Below, piece by piece: positions 22,643 through 34,418 of a stretch of 64,000 nucleotides of DNA. Position 1 is the first letter of the stretch. Each line of letters opens with the position of its first letter. Made by a program: the position numbers and the translations under genes. Origin of the DNA: Engraulis encrasicolus (lineage: Eukaryota; Chordata; Actinopteri; Clupeiformes; Engraulidae); contig NC_085865.1 of the NCBI RefSeq assembly GCF_034702125.1, positions 51,864,867 through 51,928,866 on the forward strand, in the 5' to 3' direction. A model generated the notes under the pieces. The model was not told where the DNA came from, did no database searches, and saw only the letters and a list, made by a program, of their open reading frames with translations.

Positions 22643-22791
22643 GGCCAAGAGAGGAATACCTGGTGAGATTTGTGATTTTTTTTATTATTATTATTCTTTT
22701 GACGTTTTGAAGCCGTCCAAAAATATGAGGAAACTTGACAACTTGAAGTCAAAGTGTGACTTTATTTCTTGTCATAAAATAGACCAATTAA

Positions 22792-23093
22792 CCCATTGAC
22801 GCCTAAGGCACCTGCAAAAAAGGGTGCTGAATGCCTGACCCTTTTTAAGAAAAGCTGCCCTCAGCCTATAAAAACCTAAATATCTCAGCTTCTGAAGCAT
22901 ATAAAAAAATGTAAAATATTTTTTGCATTTAAACACTAAGACCCTCATCTTTCATTAGAAAGAGTTCATTCATCTCAAACAAACAGAGTTTTTTTAATAA
23001 AGTTGTCTCAAATCTCATGAGCCTGAATGTTGCGTAATGCAGCTCCAGGCGCCAGGGCCAATGTTGCACAACGCAACATCAGGCATCAATGGG
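22792..23093. mobile_element. piggyBac-like MITE with TTAA duplication
   Basis: TTAA at 22788-22791 and 23094-23097. TIRs are CCCATTGACGCC and CCCATTGATGCC (complement of right). Non-coding, 302 bp. TTAA plus CCC-starting ends is the piggyBac signature; Kolobok also uses TTAA. Confidence 0.8.
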
Positions 23094-23370
23094 TTAATAA
23101 AAAAGGCATTTCACGGGTGCTGACATTTCATTCAATCTGCAATTGTCAATTCCATTATTGTCAATGAACATTTTTTTGCTCTGCACCATGCCTTGAGGGG
23201 ATGTGCACAAAGACCTCCTTTGTGAGCCTTTTAATCAGCATCATCCTCATGCTGCTGTTGAAGTCAAGGCTGGAAGGTTGGTCCCAGGTGAGGGCCCCCA
23301 GTAGTTAGTAAGGAAAGGTGAGGCCTTCCATGTTACTGTGCATGTTTGAACTGGAGTAGTTACTGTACAC

Positions 23371-23377
23371 ACGCACA

Positions 23378-23450
<73 letters not shown>
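23371..23450. repeat. (GCAC)n joined to (CA)n
   Basis: Eight or so GCAC units followed by a CA array. Confidence 0.95.
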
Positions 23451-23453
<3 letters not shown>

Positions 23454-23835
23454 TGACTGGTTCTGCCTCACAGCAGGTAATATAACCAACAGCCATTCAT
23501 CACCAGGAGACTGCACATAAAGATAACAAATGATGACCCAATAGAGCATTGCATACGTCTGTACTGCTGCATATGCGGAGAAAGAGAGGAGCGGTGGGGG
23601 GAGTGAGGAGTAAGAGAGATAGAATGAGGACAGTTCCCTGCTTCAACGCTTGGGCTGTTTTGGCAAATTAATTAAGACAGATAACCCTGTCACTTCTAAG
23701 GGAATATAATATCCCTGACTTGCATTATTAACCTGGCGAAGGGGAAACATTATAGATGAGAGGAGCCCTCATGGGGTGGGACTCCTGCTGTGCCTCCAAT
23801 ATTTAAAATCTCACATGCATCTAATTATGATACTC
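23451..23835. other. Unique spacer, possible conserved non-coding DNA
   Basis: No repeat or gene recognised. The stretch 23640-23830 is balanced in composition, free of simple repeats and rich in homeodomain-like TTAATTAA words, which would fit an enhancer; this is only a guess. Confidence 0.25.
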
Positions 23836-23839
23836 TTAA

Positions 23840-26314
23840 CCCTCAAGCGACCGGCCTGTTTTTGCGACTAATCTGACCGAGCGGGGTCATTTATGACCCC
23901 AAGGAGTTTATATAGAAATACCACTATATAAATTATTTTTTGGGGTTCATTCAAATTTATTTACATCTTGTACATACTTGTCCCTCATCTAAAGCAAAAA
24001 AATGTGAATTTGAACATTTTATTGTTTTGCTAAAAATTAGTCAAACTTACATACGTATATGCTAAATATGATGTATGCCCTCATTTGCATATGTAAACAT
24101 CAAAATACAAAAAACATCCAATACATTTTTTTCTTCTCTCATCATCAGTAATCAACTGAGAAAGTTTCATGGTGATATCTATCTTTTATTTTTTTAGCCT
24201 ATTCACTTGTAGTAGTCTTACCATAATATATTTGTGCTAATTATGGAAATTGCTCAAAGTGAAACTTTGGGAAACCAAGCCAAATTCTATCTATTAGGCC
24301 CATAGATGATATTTCTGCAATAAAACTTTAGGGTACTCAACATTCCTGGGTTCATGAAATCACAAGATCAGAGAATATGGTAATTTACATAGACAAAACC
24401 AAACCATGTCTCAAACATATAACCTTATGCACACTCAAAATTTCTTCATTTTCCATGATATCAACAAATATGGAGCAATAACAGAGGAAATGCTCCCTGG
24501 GTGCCCTCACAATATGCTTCGTTGGCTATCGCAGGGGTGCCCTGCTTATTTATATAATATATTATATTTTAATACTATAAATGTTTGTATTATGAATATT
24601 GTGGGTCTACTGACCATGGCCTGCCCCAAGACACAAAATACAAATACCAGAGTTTGAAAATTACAACAACAATGGACATTATATTGAGTATCTCATGGAT
24701 CCTCTCGGGGTCATAAATGACCCCAGAGGTAGGGTGACCAGATTTGGATTTGTAAAAAGGAGGACACTTTTTTTGGGGGGGGGGGGTCATCGGTGTATGT
24801 CATCGGTCATCGGTGTATGTCATCGGTGTATCTGTGTATCTACAGGTATGAAAGTATATATGGGTATGAGGTATGATAGTAGGCCTATAAAGTATCAACG
24901 CATCCAAAATGGTCATTTATTTAAAAGCCACTCAAACTTTTTGGCATGCACATTCATTTGTCTACCATAAATGACAATTAAAATCTCTTCAGTTACGCCT
25001 ATAGGCCTATCACATAATTTGTGTGATCATATGATGCAGAGTGTGCCTTTGTTACAATCCTAGATAGTAGGCCTAACACCTATATTGGAGTAGCTTAACA
25101 GCATAACAATGCAGCTCAATTTCATAGGCCTATTCTAATTTCTGCATTAGGTTTTTAAAAATAGATTCACCATCATGTAGGCCCATCTCAGCCATTCCCC
25201 ACAAAGATGAACAGCATTAGGCTATATAACATTGGAAACTAAATATAAAAAGCACAACATTTGTGGTTTTCAACTGAATTGATAATGAAGTTCTATTAGG
25301 CTACATATGGCTTTAGGCTTAGGCATTAGGCTATGTTTATAAGACACCTCACAATTTACCCCTCCACTGTCATCCATTAGGCCTATTTAGATAGGCTATT
25401 TGTAGTGGCATGGTGCTCAGAGATTAGCAAATGGCACTGCAGCCATTAAGAGAGGAACTGGAGTTTTATCTACCATTAATAAGATAACCCATACAGTGTT
25501 ATCAATAACTGCAAAGACAATAGACAGAAGAAGAAGCTGATGAAGAAGAAGCTTACTTTCTTAACTCAGGAATGAGTCCTTCTAGCTCCGAGAAATTACT
25601 TTTGCAAATAACTTGGAAATGTCAGATCATGAAAGAATTATTAGGCTAAGTCTTGTGACAAGATGTAACAAAACTTGTACCTCCCTAAATGATGGATTTG
25701 GTGGTGTTACTAGGCATACTCCTGTGTTAGATTACCTTCATACCTGGCTTCACACGCGGGATTTTTTTTCCAACTCCACCGCGAACGTGCATTTGCGTTT
25801 CTATCGGCATTGCAGTCCGTCGAACCGGCGGACAGATGCGCTTTCGCTTGTAAACATGGGGCGCACTGGCTAGTCCCCTAGGCTACTTCTTTCGGACACA
25901 TGGTGCGAAGTGGCTAGATTTGATGAGAAGGGCGTGACTAATTTGTGAACGGTAGAGAGAAACCTGGAGTGGAGTCAAATGGAAGTGAAAATTACAGTGC
26001 AGATGAATTAGGTCTATATTTCAGGCAGTCCAATAAAATCCCGGACATTTCTGAAATTCCCCCCGGACTTTTTTTTAGGTCTCAAAAGTAGGACATGTCC
26101 GGGGAAAACCGGACGTCTGGTCACCCTATCCAGAGGTGTTTTGATTATAAATCCCATATAGATGGTCCAAAACTCACAAAAATCATTCACAACATGCACA
26201 ACATATGTATTGACAAACTCCTAGAAGGACAAGTTTTTCTGATGAAAATTGCAGAAATGGTGTATGAAAATATGTGCCCGGGGTCATAAATGACCCCAGT
26301 CGGTCGCTTTAGGG
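23840..26314. mobile_element. piggyBac-like element, interrupted by hAT
   Basis: TTAA at 23836-23839 and 26315-26318. TIRs CCCTCAAGCGACCGGC and CCCTAAAGCGACCGAC (complement). Each end then carries the near-palindrome GGGGTCATTTATGACCCC (23883-23900; complement at 26279-26296); a third copy lies at 24707-24724. Removing the nested hAT (24730-26128) leaves about 1.07 kb with no transposase, so it is non-autonomous. Confidence 0.8.
24730..26128 (+). mobile_element. Non-autonomous hAT element A
   Basis: TIRs TAGGGTGACCAGA at left and the same on the complement of the right. 8-bp flanks CCCAGAGG (24722-24729) and TCCAGAGG (26129-26136) differ by one base. The core, about 24833-25974, is closely similar to the reversed core of the element at 42532-43997, while the outer parts differ. 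A frame of 86 codons (25613-25873) has a counterpart in the other copy but resembles no transposase. Confidence 0.85.
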
Positions 26315-26318
26315 TTAA

Positions 26319-26728
26319 CGATGCCCATTCGGCTAGTTTCTTTGAATGATTGATAGGAGTCATTTACTGGCTTTGGTAACAATTATGGTGACTGCAGACT
26401 CTCAGACTCTTGTACTGTGATGGCCACTGCTGTCCACTTTAAATGGTTTATGGGCCTCTCGTTAGCTATCTGTTGACACCAGTTGTTCTCTTTCGAAGAA
26501 TCTTATGATACCCATAATTTTCCAGATAGAGGTCGTTTGGAGTGACAATATGATACAGTGGGTTGGATAGTTTACATCTTTTATTCTCTAACTCATTTCG
26601 GTTAACTTAATAAAGTAAGTTTGCATACAATGATATGACCATTAAATTGCACATACATTTCATCATAGCAAATCGTGTTTCTATAAAAGCCCATTCAAAA
26701 TGGTCTGGATTCAAGGATGTGGCATTGT
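26319..26728. other. Unique spacer
   Basis: AT-rich, no gene or repeat recognised. Confidence 0.4.
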
Positions 26729-27179
26729 TAGAGCTGCACAATACTGTCAAAAAACCTGATCTCGGTTCACACACGCAATTTACTTTTTTAAGAGGTTATT
26801 TTTCTTTTTTGTTTCTTTTTTTGTTCCATCATGAGCTTCGTCACACAGTTTCCCTCTGTTCCCATAAAGTCCCCTGTTATTGCTTTCCCACGCAACAATT
26901 AATCGAATAAGGGGTTGTTTGAACAAATGAAATTAATTGCAATTAATCGCCGCCAACGAGGCTATTGAGAGACCCATTTGAAACATGAAGCAGTGGTGAT
27001 GTGGGAACATTTCAATTTCCTTTAGGCTCACAAAGCTAAATAAAATGAAATTCTGTGTGGTGTTATTTTCAGAGTTCAAATTCTTTAGTGAGAGCAAAAC
27101 ATAGTGGTTGAAGCAGACGTTTCTCTCTATTTATCAAGAAAATCGTGATACACATTTTTTCCTGAATCGTGCAGCCCTA
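26729..27179. mobile_element. Probable hAT-type MITE
   Basis: Left end TAGAGCTGCACAATACTG and complement of the right end TAGGGCTGCACGATTCAGG resemble the common fish TIR TAGGGCTGCACGATT. AATTAATCG words recur inside. No target duplication is visible, so boundaries are approximate. Confidence 0.5.
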
Positions 27180-28081
27180 GTCTATTAGCATGTGGCCTTC
27201 TACTGTATCGCATCACAGAATCTGAAATCTTTCTTTGCTGTATTGTATTTTCTCAGCTGTGGAAAACAAAGTAAAGACCACCACAGAGACTGTTAGAGTG
27301 GCAGGAAACCAACTGTTATGGCAATTAAGATATAGTTATTGCCACATCTCTGAGGAAGGCAGAACGCCGAAACACGTACACGCCGAAACACGTACGACCT
27401 TTTCTCACTTTTCAGTTATGGGCCACATCATCCGTCAGGGTTCCCACTCTTCAACTAACTCTGAGATTTTTAATTATGATTTAGTCACAGTTTTCATGTG
27501 AGTTTCTGAGCTGGGGAAGTGACACATTTCACAACAGGAAACAAAGTAGAATCCTCTAGAGACAGCAGTGATCTGTCTCTCCACTCACACAGTGGCCACT
27601 TCTTTTCATGTTGTATTGTCAGTGCTTAAAGATACAAGCTGCAGAAGGGGGGATGGGACAAAAATAGAGAACAATTTATTTTTTGCCTTTGAAGTGAACC
27701 AACGATATATTCAACCTGTTAGAGCAAAAAAATGTCAGGCTTAGGTCTCGTGAGAGTAATTTGGCCGGTGTGAATAAACAATCGTCATTGTACGTATCTT
27801 CAGAACTACTTTGTGACTAACGCTCAGTGTTCTCTGCCCAGTCAGCTATGAAATAAGCACGGGATCACACACACTTCCTTCAGCCAAGCTGATACAACAC
27901 AGGAAAAATGTGTTTGTATGTGTGCGTGTTCGTGTTTGTGAATGCATGTGTGTGCGAGAAACACACATTGGCCTCTCTGGGTCTCACTTTTTCAGCCACC
28001 TCTCTTCCTCCATGTCTTCCCCTTATGTGATTGAGTTAAACCCTATTTCATCCTCTTCTCCTTCCTTTAAAAAACATTCAA

Positions 28082-28083
<2 letters not shown>
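27180..28083. other. Unique spacer with a CGCCGAAACACGTA duplication
   Basis: At 27365-27396 the 16-mer ACGCCGAAACACGTAC is present twice in tandem after CTGAGGAAGGCAGA. This motif type (GAAGGC...GCCGAAACGCGT) also forms the hairpin at 44287-44355. Otherwise nothing recognised. Confidence 0.5.
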
Positions 28084-28176
<93 letters not shown>

Positions 28177-28189
28177 TGTGTGTGTGTGT
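28084..28189. repeat. (GT)n-(CGTG)n-(GT)n
   Basis: GT array, then about nine CGTG units, then GT again, followed by a short CTGT stretch. Confidence 0.95.
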
Positions 28190-28199
28190 TTGTCAGTCT

Positions 28200-29698
28200 G
28201 TCTGTCTGTGCACATGTAAGTGTGTAATCTGTGTGTATTCAGCATCTGGCAATAGACAATGACCATTTTAATCGATTTCCCATCCTTTGCGTCTCTCCTC
28301 TCCTCTTCCCAACTCTAATTTTCTCTCAGAGTGACTCATGTGAGATTGTTATCAACCAGAGCCCCTGTCATGCACCTTAATTTGCAGGTGAGCCAGATCA
28401 ATTCACCTTCATTCAAGCAATTAATGACGCGTCATCCCTGTCGACCACTGAACCGAGTCTCTCCACATATCTATTAATCTATCCATTTCCGAAATCCATT
28501 AAACATAGGCCTACTATAACATCCATCGCAACCTCCATTACTCTATTAGACTATAGACACTGAAAGTGAATGCAATGTACCATAGCCTACGATTACAGAA
28601 CTTTGGTTACCTCTCTGCACCCTTTTGTCTATTGGCCAACTTTGTGGAATATCATAATCAGTGATTTCATTGATCTTGCTAGGGAGGGAAGACATTCCAC
28701 AGCATTGATCAATATGTCATTGAGGGAGCCAAGCTTCGAGTGGCTGTATTGCTGAGGAAGAGCTCAACTTCGCAAAGCTCCTGACTAATTTTAGACTCAT
28801 TTCATTGGAGTTCACATATATTTTAATTAGTTCACGAGGCTTCTTGTATTCTATGTGGCAAGGCAATGTGGTTTGACATTGAGTTCATTCAATATGACTT
28901 CAGCTTCACTATGTTGGATGTGTGCATATTTCTGAGAGCAGCTCATGGCATCCTAGTTATTATGGCTGTGCCGACTCCATCAGAGCAACAACTTTATACA
29001 TGCAGTAGTCATTCCCTGACAACGGTGGTGTTGAAAACTGCACTTGGTTGTAAACTGTAACAGACAGCTCATAATGAATATTCAGTAGCATTTATCTCTC
29101 CATACACTTTCTGTATTCAGTTTGTCCATGATAGTGTGTCTTGAGGTGAACCTTAGATGTGCTGTCTCAGGTTAAGAGGAGACGCTAGTTGTTTTGCTAA
29201 TTATCTGGTATGGGGGTTACTCAGCTGCAGATGAGACTTTTCCATTGAGATACTCTGATAGCTTTATCTCACCTGGTGGTGCTATAAAAAGGAGATTCAA
29301 GTCAAATAAAATGCAGACCATGGTGTAATTAAATTATTTTTCTATACCCTATCTCTCTTATTCACTTCATCACCATCTCTCTTTATTTCTCTCTCCTTCA
29401 TTCACTCTATCATTCCCTCTTTCTCGCTTTTTTCATCTATCAATTTATGCTCTCTTTCTTCATTCTCCTCCTCATTAATTGTGCTTTCTAAGTCGTCCTG
29501 TTACAAGCTCAAAAGTCCCCACATATTTTCCATTACAATAAACCTTGGCTATTTAGGGAGTTGGACCATTAAAGTGTTCTGCTGAGAACAGCTCTCTCTG
29601 AGGAAACATTAAAAATATGAAGCACACGCACAGTCAGGCAAGGACTGTTTAAGAACCCTTGTGCTTTCTCACACTCATGCTCACTCGGTTTGCTTGGT

Positions 29699-29700
<2 letters not shown>
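28200..29700. other. Unique AT-rich spacer
   Basis: No exon, RNA or transposon end recognised. Contains TTAATTTGCAGG and CAATTAATGACGCG words near 28380-28430, which are the kind found in homeodomain-bound enhancers, without further support. Confidence 0.35.

Positions 29701-29701
<1 letters not shown>

Positions 29702-29742
<41 letters not shown>
29702..29742. repeat. (GA)n, 41 bp
   Basis: Pure GA array. Confidence 0.95.
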
Positions 29743-29744
<2 letters not shown>

Positions 29745-30222
29745 GAGGTCAAAATGCTGATTGACAGATGAGCAGCTTGTTGTTTGTTGTACAAGTTGTT
29801 TGACAAATGTTTCAGTCATTCGCCCTTTCATCACTTTCACAAAAATAGCAGTCTAACTATCAAAAGGCATGTGTAATGCTCTGTGCGGCATCAATAACTT
29901 TTTAAACGACAAGTGCACTATTTAAAAAAAAACAACAAACATGTAGCCCCTTTTCTGAATTGTCTTAAATAAAGTAGAGTGTCCTCACCAATTTTGATGT
30001 TTGATGCTGACCACTTAGTGAGATGCATATTTTCAAACAGAAAAGAACAGATTGAGAATTGGCAAGATCTAATATGCACATTATACAATGTAATGTAGTA
30101 CAATGCAATACAATTCTATGCAATACTGTACAATTCTATACCCATACAATAACGGATGTGCAGAGTCTTAAGAAGAACAATCATGTGGTATTCTTATGTT
30201 GTTTAATCATTATTGATGTTTG
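29743..30222. other. Unique AT-rich spacer
   Basis: Includes a TACAATGCAATAC/ATACAATTCTATGCAATAC low-complexity patch (30085-30150). Nothing else. Confidence 0.4.
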
Positions 30223-30284
30223 TAGAGTAGAGTAGAGTAAAGTAGAGTAGAGTAGAGTAGAGTAGAGTAGAGTAGAGTAGAGTA
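30223..30284. repeat. (AGAGT)n pentanucleotide repeat
   Basis: About twelve AGAGT units with one AGTAA variant. The following CATTATTGTCCCCAGGGAGA is a phrase often seen beside such arrays in fish, perhaps an old retroelement tail. Confidence 0.9.
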
Positions 30285-30890
30285 TACATTATTGTCCCCA
30301 GGGAGAACATTTTTCTTGAACTTCACAGTCACTGGGTCACATCACATATCCACTTTCCTCATACATATGTAAAACAATAGGCCTACATCAAGCATAAAAT
30401 ACATATAACATAAGACTGTGCACTGTATGACATGTCACCTATCATTTAGCATTCTTATAGCATGTAGGGTAAAGGATTTTTAGTGAAGGCAAACCTCTTT
30501 GTATGACACCTTGTTTGACACCTTAACATAATAAGTAGGGATTTCTTAAACAATTGAGACTGAAAAAAGTAACAGTCAGTACACACTGCAAGACCTCGGG
30601 TGGCCTGGACAACATAGAAACAAATAGCATATATTGTGAACAACATTATATGATGCTATTGTGTACTCACAGATTAAAATATGATTATGACCCATGTGAA
30701 GTTATTAAACATGACAAGGGAGAGGAAAAAAATACTCAAATATATGAATTGTATCACATTGAGCAAATGAGAACATCAGTCAGTATCACAAAGTAATGAG
30801 AAGTTGAGATACAGTCCTATGTCACCATTGAATGTGACTTTAAAAGCAACAGACTGAATGATTGCAGACTAATGCTTTGATTACAGTATC
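30285..30890. other. Spacer downstream of the GPCR gene
   Basis: AT-rich, would be the 3' flank or UTR of the minus-strand receptor gene. No clear polyadenylation assignment made. Confidence 0.4.
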
Positions 30891-32099
30891 TCACCCTTGT
30901 GTTGTGTCTGCCCCCTGCCTCTTATTACAGCAGAGAAGAAGACTGCCACACAAGTGTGTGACATCCTTCCTGATGAGTACATAAAGTAGAAAATCAAATA
31001 GGGGATTCAATGCCACAAGAATGTAACCAATTTGGTAGATGTACCATCCACTAAAATAGTGTGGATCGATCATGACAAGGATGAATGGTATAAATAAGAT
31101 GGTGTAAATACCCAGAATAAGGCCCAAGATACTCCTGATGCGAATCTGGTCATTACGAGGTACTGATGACCTGGACAGGGCGTGCCATGTTGCTACAAAG
31201 AAGAACATCACCAGGGGATACGGGAGAAGCAAGATGGCGCCCATGACATACCCTGGGAGTTCTTCAATAGGTGTGAAGATTGGAATGAGCCAGCTCAAAG
31301 CTGACAAGATCCAAATGGCAACAGACACAATAACTGATACCATGTAATTCGGGATGTTGCGGTACCACACAGCATGTGCTACCATTACATATCTCTCTGC
31401 AGATACACACAGCATGAACAAAACATTAACCTGTACACCAAATCTGTATGCCTGATCACCATAAATATAGATATTGTAATTGTATTCAAAATATTGGCAA
31501 TTTTTACAGAACCTAAAATTATACAGTGCAGTCATTTGAATTGGATTGAGACAAGCTTGAATCAGGTCAGAGATGAGCAGGTTTGTGACATACACTGGAG
31601 CAACCTGATCAGGCCTCACCTTAGACCAGTGGTTCTCAAAGTGTGGTCCGGGGACCACTGGTGGTCCACGACAGGGCTAAGGTGGTCCGCCAGAGGATTC
31701 CTACTTTTCCAAGACAAGCTAGCAGTTAGCTATATGTGTGACAGAATTAAAAAGCTAAACATAGCTGAAGTCATATTTTCATCACAATAACACAGACTTG
31801 TAAATGTGAATAAAAAGTAAGTGATCTGCATCAAAATTAGCAGTGTTGAATTACCACCCGTCAACTGTCAATTCGGTTGACAGGTGGTCCCTGAACATTT
31901 TTGTGGTGACAATGTGGTCCTCGGTCTGAAAAAGTTTGAGAAACACTGACATAGAGTGTAACTTGTACAAAGCGAAGCAAATTCCAGGAAATACAATGGA
32001 GAAAACAACCCAGTAAAGTATCATTCTCGTGTAATCCCAGATTGAGAATTTGTTGAATCGGAAGTCAGATACGTTGGCATAGGTCTGGTTGTCCTCCAT
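30891..32099 (-). pseudogene. Rhodopsin-like GPCR gene split by a MITE
   Basis: The N-terminal part (32099-31949) reads MEDNQTYANVSDF with two N-glycosylation sites and TM1 (ILYWVVFSIVFPGICFALY). The rest (31626-30891) gives TM2 (VYVTNLLISDLIQ), TM3 ending in ERY, TM4 (VIVSVAIWILSALSWLIPIF), TM5 (LLLPYPLVMFFFV), TM6 (LGIYTILFIPFILVMI) and TM7 with NPLFDFLLY. The two parts are separated by a 322-bp hAT-type MITE in the first intracellular loop. Without the insert and one 8-bp duplication the frame is continuous: 879 nt, 292 residues, normal for class A. The usual TM3 cysteine (tyrosine there) and the loop-2 cysteine are both absent. Upstream, TTTTCACAG at about 32125 could be the acceptor of a 5' UTR intron. 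It recalls the fish-expanded receptors near P2Y and proton-sensing types; the ligand is unknown. As it stands no full receptor can be made. Confidence 0.82.
31627..31948. mobile_element. 322-bp hAT-type MITE inside GPCR
   Basis: Ends CAGTGGTTCTCAAAGTGTGG and, on the complement of the right, CAGTGTTTCTCAAAC, the Charlie-like hAT signature. GGTGGTCC words repeat inward from both sides. Flanking octamers CCTTAGAC and ACATAGAG match at five of eight positions, a decayed target duplication. Confidence 0.85.
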
Positions 32100-32129
32100 T
32101 TGAAATAGAACTCTGGTCGTTTGTCTGTG

Positions 32130-32913
32130 AAAAGATGAAATGACCAAATATTTTAAAAAGCAACCGCAAAACTTTCTCATTTCATTTTATTACATTTAAT
32201 CAAATGATTTTAGGTTACAAACGTAAATGGTTGCTCACATGTATGAAGATTTTAGACTCTGGCTGAGTGAATACGCACAGTATTTGTTCCTTCAGGAGAT
32301 ATACATACAGTTCACTTGTGAGAAATCCAGCTGCACATCTCACCTGTCAACAGCTTCACCCACTGTAAAGATTTGGCCGTCAGAGAGGGGCAACATCCTG
32401 TCTATTACAGGCAATAGACATCATTTGTGTGTGACGTGATGACCAAGTTTCCCAGAAAGATTGTGTATGGACTCATTGTGCAGGGCTAAATAAACAGTCC
32501 TGCCTGTGTTACTGTCATACAGCTACTTTACATAGGCTACACAGGTAGTGCAGTGTCCATACAAACATGCTTGGGTATTTCCATGTTGGCTATGTTTATA
32601 ACCCACTTGTGTAAACAAAGTCTTTTTTAACAACACAGGTTTATGAAAAAATTTGCAAGAGAAATGTGGGGAAACGGTCTCAGGTATACAATGGAATTGT
32701 TCACATTACGCAATTGCAACAACACATTGCATAATAGCACTGTGTTATGTAATAGGCCTAACATAACACATATTAATGGTTTGTGTTTGTTGATTATGAC
32801 ATGTGACTGCCTGTCATGGATTGCAGGATATTTAGGCTTACAAATGACTCGTTAAGACTTGCTAATGTATAACAGAGGAGTTATAGCTCATTACCTAAGC
32901 ACATCTGAGGAAC
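32130..32913. other. Spacer upstream of GPCR
   Basis: Promoter side of the minus-strand receptor. No TATA or other element can be assigned with confidence. No other gene seen. Confidence 0.35.
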
Positions 32914-34418
32914 TACAGTCCCAGGAAAAAGTTTGTACACCCTTGGAAATTTCTTACCTTTCTGTCAAAATTGGTCATAAAACATGGTCTGATCTTCCCG
33001 GAAATCACAAGAAGGAACAACCAGAGTCTGCTTTAACTAATTCAACCCAAAGATTTACAAGTTTTCATATTTTCATTGGCCATAAGATGTAAACATTCAC
33101 ATGACAGCAAGGCATAAGTAAGTACACGCTTGCATTCAATAGGTTTTAACACCAAGTTAGTCGCAATAACCTCAACCAGATGTTTCCTGTAGTTGCAGAT
33201 CAGATTAACAAAACAATCTGGATGTATCTGGTCTCCCTCTTCTTTAGAAAACCGCCTCTCGTCAGCAAGGTTTGTGGGATGTCTGGAGTGCATAGCTTTC
33301 TTGACTTCATGCCATATAATCTCAATTGTTTTTTGTCAGGGCTTTGACTGGGATATTCCAGTGAAATATCTCGCTAAACTTCTGAGTTCATTGTTCCACT
33401 GATAATAGCAAACTGTCAAGGGCCTGAGGCAGCAAGGTAGCCGCATATAATGATGCTCCCGCCACCATACTCAAAGGTGGAGATGATGTTTTGGTGAAGG
33501 TGTGGTTCTCCAGTTCTCCTCCAAACATGACATTGTGTGTTCCCCTGAACAATTCAACTTTGGTTTCAACGTTGGTCTACAGAATATTTTGCAGTAATTC
33601 TATGAAGCATATAAATGCTTTTTCGCAAACCTCAAAGGTGCAGCAATATTTTTTTGGACAGAAACCCCATTAATTTTAGATTGTCAGAATGAATCCCATT
33701 TTTAGCTATTCTTGGTTACATCTCCTCCTCTGAGTATGGTGGCGGGAGCATCATTATATGCGGCTACCTTGCTGCCTCAGGCCCTTGTCAGTTTGCTATT
33801 ATCAGTGGAACAATGAACTCAAGTTTATTGTGATATTTTACAGAAAAAACGTGAGGAAGTCTGTCACACAGTTGAAGCACACAAGAGTATGGGTCCTGAA
33901 ATGTGACAACAACCCATACTTTAGAAGCAAATCGACTTTAGAATGGCTTCATAATAATGAAATACACATTTTGAAATAGCCCAGTCAAAGCCCTGACAAA
34001 AAACAATTGAGATTATATGGCATGAAGTCAAGAAAGCTATGCACTCCAGACCTCCCACAAACCTTGCTGACGAGAGGCAGTTCTCTAAAGAAGAGGGAGA
34101 CAAGATACAAACAGATTGTTTTGTTAATCTGATCTGCAACTACAGGACAAGTCCAGTTGATGATATTGCAACTAACTGAGGGTTAAAACCTACTTAATGC
34201 AAGGGTGTACTTACTTATGCCCAGCTCTCCTGTGAATGTTATGGCCTTATGACCAATAAAAATATGATAACATGTAAATGTTTGGGTGGAATTAATTAAA
34301 GCAGACTCTGATTGTTCCTTCTTGAGATTTCCGGGAAGATCAGACCATGTTTTATGATCAATTTTGACAGAAATGTAAGAAATTTCAAAGGGTGTACAAA
34401 CTTTTTCCTGGGACTGTA
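32914..34418. mobile_element. Fold-back Tc1-like element
   Basis: Both ends carry TACAGTCCCAGGAAAAAGTT in inverted orientation with TA at the limits. The inverted arms are long: the left half (to about 33480) and the right half (from about 33733) each contain the Tc1 C-terminal coding region, ATGGTGGCGGGAGCATCATT, pointing in opposite directions. The middle (33480-33732) is single-copy. All coding parts are broken by stops. Confidence 0.8.
33733..34140 (+). pseudogene. Tc1 transposase C-terminal remnant
   Basis: GGTGGCGGGAGCATCATT (GGGSIII) followed by a decayed catalytic part: CDNNPYF stands where Tc1 has its second aspartate motif, and PSQSPDK corresponds to the PAQSPDLNP motif. Frameshifts and stops throughout. 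A matching remnant in opposite orientation lies at about 33040-33475. Confidence 0.65.

Noticed and set aside
31627..31948. The insert in the GPCR as a genuine intron
   Set aside because: It has hAT termini and a decayed target duplication. The only GT/AG pair seen at its edges would put a stop directly after the junction.
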